From positions 1 through 8,999 of the forward strand of contig CAYQJO010000179.1 in NCBI GenBank assembly GCA_964417785.1: a DNA stretch of 8,999 bases. Reading direction: 5' to 3'. This DNA comes from DAOTUL01 sp034437435 (GTDB lineage: Bacteria; Chloroflexota; Anaerolineae; Aggregatilineales; Phototrophicaceae). A program made the position numbers and the translations under genes. Positions 5,371 through 8,999 of this stretch are shown here, one piece after another. The first letter of the stretch is position 1. Every line of letters starts with the position of its first letter. Under the pieces are notes generated by a model. That model made no database searches. It saw only the letters and a list, made by a program, of their open reading frames with translations, and was not told the DNA's origin.

Positions 5371-6166
5371 TCAACTCCTGTCCGATGGACAGTGCATTGG
5401 GGTCGGAGAGGTTGTTGGCCTGGACGATCTGTAACTGGCTGACGCCATAGCGTCGTGCGATAGCGCCCAGAGTTTCGCCAGATGCTACTGTATGGGTTAG
5501 AGGCTCAGGTGTGAGTGCATCGGTCTGCGGTGCGGCAGTGGGTGGTTCCTGAACCGGTGCCGATGATTCGACCGAGCAACCAGGCAGAACAACCTCGTCA
5601 CCTGGTTGGATCAGTTCCGGTGTGATACCGGGGTTGGCGGCCACGACTTCGGCCAGCGTATAACCGTTGTTCAGGGCAATACGAAACAGGTTATCGCCAC
5701 CCTGAACGATGTAAACGCACTCGTCCGGCACAGCGGCAGGAATATCAGTGGGTGTCATTAACACCGCCGTCGGTTCGATAAACGTGGTGGCGGTCGCAGT
5801 CGGAATGGCGCTGTTATCAACCTGGGCATTGGGCGTGATAAACTGCTGTGCCGTCGGCGATGGTGTAAACATCGGTGCCGGCTGGTTGATGCTGTCTGTT
5901 GGCAGTGCCGCCGTCGGCTGCTGCGGTACCTGGGTCGGCTGGATCGAGGTCGGGGGCGGAATCGGTGTCGATGTGATTACAGGCACCTGTGTCGGCCCTT
6001 CCTGCACCGGTGTATTGGTGGCGGCGGCCTGTGTCGGAATACCGGGCGCTGCCGTGTTGGATACAGAGGAATTTACATTATCCAACGGATCGCTCGCCTG
6101 CCGGAAACACCCCGACAGCGCCAGAATGAGCAGGATCGGTAGGAGATTACCCCGTCGGAATGCCAT
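5351..6166 (-). CDS. LysM lipoprotein with two LysM domains and a Thr/Pro-rich linker
   Basis: Protein of 271 aa. The ATG at 6166 is chosen because AGGAGAAGG precedes it and a lipoprotein signal follows at once: MAFRRGNLLPILLILALSGC, lipobox LSGC with Cys20. The upstream 23 codons of the open frame cover the promoter region and are not used. Residues about 36-147 are low-complexity, rich in Thr, Pro, Gln and Ala, and act as a flexible spacer. LysM1 (about 151-196) reads YIVQGGDNLFRIALNNGYTL and ends QPGDEVVLPGC. LysM2 (about 223-268) reads LTHTVASGETLGAIARRYGV and ends IGQELIIP. LysM modules bind N-acetylglucosamine-containing glycans such as peptidoglycan. No enzyme domain is present, so it is a binding or structural surface protein. 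Cys150 and Cys197 flank LysM1 and could form a disulfide clamp. Confidence 0.93.
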   Translation of the reverse strand: MAFRRGNLLPILLILALSGCFRQASDPLDNVNSSVSNTAAPGIPTQAAATNTPVQEGPTQVPVITSTPIPPPTSIQPTQVPQQPTAALPTDSINQPAPMFTPSPTAQQFITPNAQVDNSAIPTATATTFIEPTAVLMTPTDIPAAVPDECVYIVQGGDNLFRIALNNGYTLAEVVAANPGITPELIQPGDEVVLPGCSVESSAPVQEPPTAAPQTDALTPEPLTHTVASGETLGAIARRYGVSQLQIVQANNLSDPNALSIGQELIIPVGQ

Positions 6167-6200
6167 CGATTGCCTTCTCCTGATTGTCGAAATCTCTTTC

Positions 6201-6229
6201 AGCATACACCGAACATGGCGGTTTCGCAA
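6201..6229 (-). promoter_or_regulatory. Sigma-70-type promoter of the LysM lipoprotein gene
   Basis: On the minus strand, -35 TTGCGA (6229-6224) and -10 TATGCT (6206-6201) are separated by exactly 17 nt; each matches the consensus at 4 of 6 positions. The predicted start site near 6194 leaves a leader of about 28 nt before the ATG at 6166. It stands back to back with the promoter of the receiver operon. Confidence 0.55.
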
Positions 6230-6289
6230 AAGCACAATGAAGTAACAAAATTTTCAATCTGACTTATTTACTTTCTACCACCATGATCG

Positions 6290-6298
6290 TGTTATACT
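6290..6298 (+). promoter_or_regulatory. Extended -10 promoter of the receiver-PadR operon
   Basis: TGTTATACT is an extended -10 (TGn followed by TATACT, 5 of 6 matches). No good -35 is found at 16-18 nt, which fits the extended type. Transcription should begin near 6305, 32 nt ahead of the GTG start at 6337. This rules against the ATG at 6283 as the receiver start. Confidence 0.55.
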
Positions 6299-6310
6299 GT
6301 ACAAGGTACA
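6298..6310. promoter_or_regulatory. Small inverted repeat at the start site, possible PadR operator
   Basis: TGTAC-AAG-GTACA, 5-bp arms, begins at the last base of the -10 and covers the predicted start site. Known PadR regulators often repress their own operon from palindromes at the promoter, so this is a candidate autoregulatory site. The arms are short, so chance is possible. Confidence 0.35.
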
Positions 6311-6336
6311 CACTATGCGAGAAAGGTGCAAGGCAC

Positions 6337-6732
6337 GTGGAATCGGGAGCAAAACCGCGCATCCTGGTAATAGATGATGATCCAGCACTACAAAAACTTG
6401 TAAAAACACTACTGGTGCGGGCCGATATGGAAGTCACTGCTGCCATGAATGCGACCGAAGCGGCACAAGCTTTGCGGCAGCGTCCCTTGCCAGACATTAT
6501 TTTGCTCGACTTGATGCTGCCAGACATCAGCGGAATTGAGTTCTTGCGTCAGATGCGGCAAAAACAGGTTTTTGACGATTTGCCAGTGGTGATCCTGTCG
6601 GCGATGGCCGACCCGGAAAGTATTCGTGAGGGGTTGAAGACCGGCGCAGATCGCTATCTGACCAAGCCCTATCTTGCCAACAACCTCATTACCACGCTTC
6701 ATGAAGTGCTGCGGACAGGACGCAAAAAGTGA
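6337..6732 (+). CDS. Stand-alone response-regulator receiver protein
   Basis: Protein of 131 aa from the GTG at 6337. The start was chosen because AAGGTG lies about 9 nt upstream, the protein then begins just before the first receiver strand (RILVIDDD), and an earlier ATG at 6283 lies upstream of the predicted promoter. Receiver landmarks are complete: acidic D13-D15, phosphoacceptor D58 in DIILLDLMLPDISG, S88 in VVILSAMAD, and K110-P111 in YLTKPY. There is no output domain, so it is CheY/Spo0F-like and must act by contact with a partner. No histidine kinase is present in the window. Its stop overlaps the start of the PadR gene by 4 nt (GTGA), so the two are co-translated and a functional link is plausible. 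Confidence 0.92.
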   Translation: MESGAKPRILVIDDDPALQKLVKTLLVRADMEVTAAMNATEAAQALRQRPLPDIILLDLMLPDISGIEFLRQMRQKQVFDDLPVVILSAMADPESIREGLKTGADRYLTKPYLANNLITTLHEVLRTGRKK

Positions 6733-7373
6733 CTGACGCCGAGTTGACGATTCTCAGCCTGGTTGCCGAAGGCTCACGCTATGGTCATGAAATTCAGGCC
6801 ATTATTGATAAGCGCGGGTTGCGGGAATGGTTGACCATCGGCTTTGCCTCGGTGTTTTATATCCTTAACCGCCTGGAAAAACAGAATCTCATCATGAGCG
6901 AGGGCCACCATCCGACCCAAAAATCGTATATGTTGACGGAGGGCGGACGCGGGGTGTTGCAGACGGCGGTCTCAGATTTGCTGCGGCAGCCGCACACCTT
7001 GGGGACCGGTTTTGAGCTTGGGCTGGCGAACTTGCGGGCGCTCAAACCGCAGCAGGTGTATGTTGCACTCACTTATCGCCGCTATGAGCTGCGCCGACGT
7101 CTGGAAGCAGTGGATGCCTCATGGGGGCGGCGCAAAGATCAGGCGGGCGACCACCTCCGGGCGCTGTATACGCACAGCATCGCTCTGATGCAGTCTGAGT
7201 TGGCCTGGCTGGACGAGTTTCTGACCGATTGGCAGTCACGCTACCCGGTGATCGAAACCGTTCAGGCGGGTGAACCGCAACAGCCCACCCGCCATCATCT
7301 GCAAGAATCGTCGGACCCAGCGCTGATGTTGCAACGGCTTGAAGACCCGGTAACAGACGACGATCAGAAGTAA
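6729..7373 (+). CDS. PadR-family transcriptional regulator
   Basis: Protein of 214 aa with a GTG start at 6729 that overlaps the receiver stop; GGACAGGACG lies just upstream. Residues 1-75 form the PadR winged helix: LTILSLVAEGSRYGHEI (6-22), the recognition region SVFYILNRLEKQNLI (41-55), and the wing with SYMLTEGGRGVL. Residues about 95-170 (YVALTYRRYELRRRLEAVDA and SIALMQSELAWLDEFLTDW) are the helical dimerisation part found in longer PadR proteins. The last 40 residues are polar and acidic with no recognised motif. PadR proteins repress transcription and are released by small ligands; the ligand here is unknown. The pairing with a receiver could supply a phosphorylation-dependent input. 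The 3' end overlaps the convergent VWA gene by 10 bp. Confidence 0.92.
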   Translation: MTDAELTILSLVAEGSRYGHEIQAIIDKRGLREWLTIGFASVFYILNRLEKQNLIMSEGHHPTQKSYMLTEGGRGVLQTAVSDLLRQPHTLGTGFELGLANLRALKPQQVYVALTYRRYELRRRLEAVDASWGRRKDQAGDHLRALYTHSIALMQSELAWLDEFLTDWQSRYPVIETVQAGEPQQPTRHHLQESSDPALMLQRLEDPVTDDDQK

Positions 7374-8999
7374 CTGCTGATCAGACGCAGCACTTCCTCG
7401 ATGTTGCCTGGATCGCCGAAGATCATCCGTGTGGCACTGGCTCGGGCGATGCTCAATAACGTCTGGGTGTCGGCGTCTTCACCATAGGCCAGCGGGATGA
7501 CAAAGACCGGGTTGCGGCTGTCGCGGTTGTTCTGGATGGCGGCCAGTGCGTCGTTTTTGACATAGCCCTGATCGCCGGTATCGGCCCCGTCACTCAACAA
7601 GACTACCGCACGAATACGTCCGACCTCATCTACATTGTTCAGGTCTTCCACCGTATGGGCAATCGCCTGATACAACTCGGTGCCGCCGTCGGCGCGTAGA
7701 TTGCGGATATTGGCCGCTATATCATAGCGGTTGGTTTCCAGACGGTCGAGCGGCACCACCTCGCGCACGCTGTCACTGAAGACGACCAGACCGATACGGG
7801 TGTAGCTTTCCAGCCCTTCGATGAAGGCTTCGGCGGCCTGTTTGGCCTGATCCATCTTGCCATCGTTCATCATGGAGCCGCTGACGTCGAAGAGCAGAAT
7901 TACGTCGGCCTGCTTGCGCACCAGTGACCAGCTTTCCTGGAGTGCGACCAGTACCTCCTGTGAAGGTGCAGCGATGATCTCGCCCGGACCTTCGGGTGAG
8001 ACGCCATTTTCCGGCACAAACGGGTAGCCTAATTGAAGATTGGCCGACGGATTAGGCCGGAAACCATACTGTACCACCAGTTCTTGCTGCGCTGGCAGGA
8101 TAATGAAGTCGATGAAAATCCTGGCGGCTTCGCGCTGTTCCGGTGTGACCCAATCAGCGTTGACAACGGCAATCGGGTGTTCATGCCAGAAGGTCCCCTC
8201 TTTGGGATAGAGCGCGACCAGCGGTTCGACCGGCTGGTTGCACTGCTCATCGCCCTGCTGGCCGCCGGTGTTCAGGCAGATAATGTCGGTCTCCTCGACC
8301 GCCAGGAAGTCGAGATAATCCGGCCCCTGCCCCACGTATTCCAGGAAGTCCTCGGTACGACGCGAGTAGTGCTTCACAAGCTGCTCGATGCCGTTCACAC
8401 ACGCCTGAACTTCCGGACTGCGCACCTGTTCCAGTTCCAGACGACGCCCGGTGAAGCCGTTCTGGCGGGCGCAGGCGTAGAACTCCATGATAAGCGTAGA
8501 CAGCGAGGTTGAACTGTTCAAGGGGTCGGCGTGGCCGTAGTAGACGGCGCGGCGTCCATCGGTGTTGATGATGTTGTAGTCTTCCCAGCCGTTTTCGCTG
8601 TTCAAAACACCCAGCAGTTCGTCCCAACCGACTTCGACCTCATCCGGTGAAACGCCGCGTTCGTTTGCCAGCGTCTCTTTGATGGCGTCCAGGCGGCTTT
8701 CCCAGATGGCGATGACAACCGGTGAGATGGCCGTCGGGACAGCTTCGGCAACGTCAAAAATCTGGCGACCGGCCTGCAAATTCGCCAACGTCAGCCAGTG
8801 GCTCACCGAAGGCGCGAATAGAGTCGGGCGCAGCGTGTTGGAAACGTTGGCCCCGATAGCGGCGTTTACAATGCCCTGCATCACCCCACCGGAAGACATG
8901 CTGCCCTGGGGCGGACTGCCGGTCACATAAACCGGGCGTTCACCGTCGGCCAGTGGCTGTCCACTCAAGGGGTTGTTGCCGGCTGCATAGGCCTCGTTG
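7364..8999 (-). CDS. Solute-binding-protein/VWA-domain fusion, 5' end cut by the window edge
   Basis: The frame stays open through the right edge, 10 codons beyond the TTG at 8968, reading NEAYAAGNNP; that TTG is internal and the true start is outside. Residues below count from that TTG. About 1-345 resemble the ABC-transporter solute-binding fold: SPVVIAIWE (82-90), DELLGVLN (116-123), IAVVNADWVTPEQREAARIF (266-285), and the conserved ending FIDFIILPAQQELVVQYGFR. Residues 352-534 form a VWA domain with a full MIDAS: DVSGSM (D361, S363, S365), T430 in GGTEL, and D460 in LLSDGAD. Proteins combining these parts are, as I recall, annotated in Chloroflexota; the substrate is unknown. It is expected to be exported, but the signal peptide would lie beyond the window. 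The visible C-terminus has no membrane anchor. Confidence 0.9.
   Translation of the reverse strand, partial: NEAYAAGNNPLSGQPLADGERPVYVTGSPPQGSMSSGGVMQGIVNAAIGANVSNTLRPTLFAPSVSHWLTLANLQAGRQIFDVAEAVPTAISPVVIAIWESRLDAIKETLANERGVSPDEVEVGWDELLGVLNSENGWEDYNIINTDGRRAVYYGHADPLNSSTSLSTLIMEFYACARQNGFTGRRLELEQVRSPEVQACVNGIEQLVKHYSRRTEDFLEYVGQGPDYLDFLAVEETDIICLNTGGQQGDEQCNQPVEPLVALYPKEGTFWHEHPIAVVNADWVTPEQREAARIFIDFIILPAQQELVVQYGFRPNPSANLQLGYPFVPENGVSPEGPGEIIAAPSQEVLVALQESWSLVRKQADVILLFDVSGSMMNDGKMDQAKQAAEAFIEGLESYTRIGLVVFSDSVREVVPLDRLETNRYDIAANIRNLRADGGTELYQAIAHTVEDLNNVDEVGRIRAVVLLSDGADTGDQGYVKNDALAAIQNNRDSRNPVFVIPLAYGEDADTQTLLSIARASATRMIFGDPGNIEEVLRLISSYF

Noticed and set aside
6167..6235. N-terminal extension of the LysM lipoprotein by 23 residues
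   Set aside because: It would bury the signal peptide and cover the predicted -10 and leader. The ATG at 6166 has a strong SD and begins a standard lipoprotein signal.
5748..6245. Plus-strand 165-aa open frame rich in Gly, Val and Cys
   Set aside because: It is the antisense shadow of the low-complexity Thr/Pro linker of the LysM gene; its composition comes from that bias and it has no recognisable domain.
6283..6336. ATG at 6283 as an earlier start of the receiver gene, adding 18 residues
   Set aside because: The added residues (MIVLYCTRYTLCEKGARH) do not look like a receiver N-terminus, and they overlap a good extended -10 promoter. No SD site precedes that ATG, while the GTG at 6337 has one.
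1..8999. CRISPR arrays, tRNA or rRNA genes, phage or toxin-antitoxin systems
   Set aside because: No regularly spaced repeats, cloverleaf-like structure, rRNA-like segment or matching protein signature was found on either strand by reading.

Overview
The window looks like a contig end from an uncultured, fairly GC-rich bacterium, most plausibly a member of the Chloroflexota (Anaerolineae-like). That placement is inference. It rests on the gene set: an intein-bearing DnaB, a DnaD-type protein and a DnaC-type ATPase in one operon; a bifunctional-nuclease (BFN/DUF151) protein; Thr/Pro-linker LysM lipoproteins; and a solute-binding plus VWA fusion protein. No rRNA, tRNA, CRISPR array or transposase was found. 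The first 25 bases are not genomic: they match the 3' part of the Illumina TruSeq read-2 adapter.

Left block (26-4599, all minus strand): this is a replication cluster. In the direction of transcription it runs BFN-family protein (4599-4057), replicative helicase DnaB with an in-frame mini-intein (3980-2148), DnaD-like protein (2147-1452), a helicase-loader-like protein with two complete DnaC/IstB AAA+ domains in one chain (1531-152), and the start of a further gene (149 to the contig end). Spacing is very tight: dnaB abuts dnaD with no gap, dnaD overlaps the ATPase by 80 bp, and the last gene starts 2 nt after the ATPase. A good sigma-70-type promoter lies ahead of the BFN gene. A 12-bp hairpin followed by a U-rich stretch lies between the BFN gene and dnaB, where I see no separate promoter. 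The DnaB intein sits at the conserved RESG/SIEQ site, lacks an endonuclease domain, and carries in its linker two adjacent 20-nt palindromes that are translated in frame.

Middle block (4600-6336): a divergent pair starts at 4600-4716. A plus-strand secreted lipoprotein (4717-5370) runs tail-to-tail, with a 20-bp overlap, into a minus-strand lipoprotein with two LysM domains (6166-5351). The 170-bp gap 6167-6336 holds back-to-back promoters for the LysM gene and for the next operon.

Right block (6337-8999): a two-gene plus-strand operon encodes a stand-alone response-regulator receiver and a PadR-type repressor, overlapping by 4 nt (GTGA). It converges, with a 10-bp overlap, on a minus-strand gene for a solute-binding-protein/VWA fusion that is cut by the right edge. 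Three surface or secreted proteins and a small regulatory operon therefore follow the replication cluster. I see no evidence that they form one functional system.
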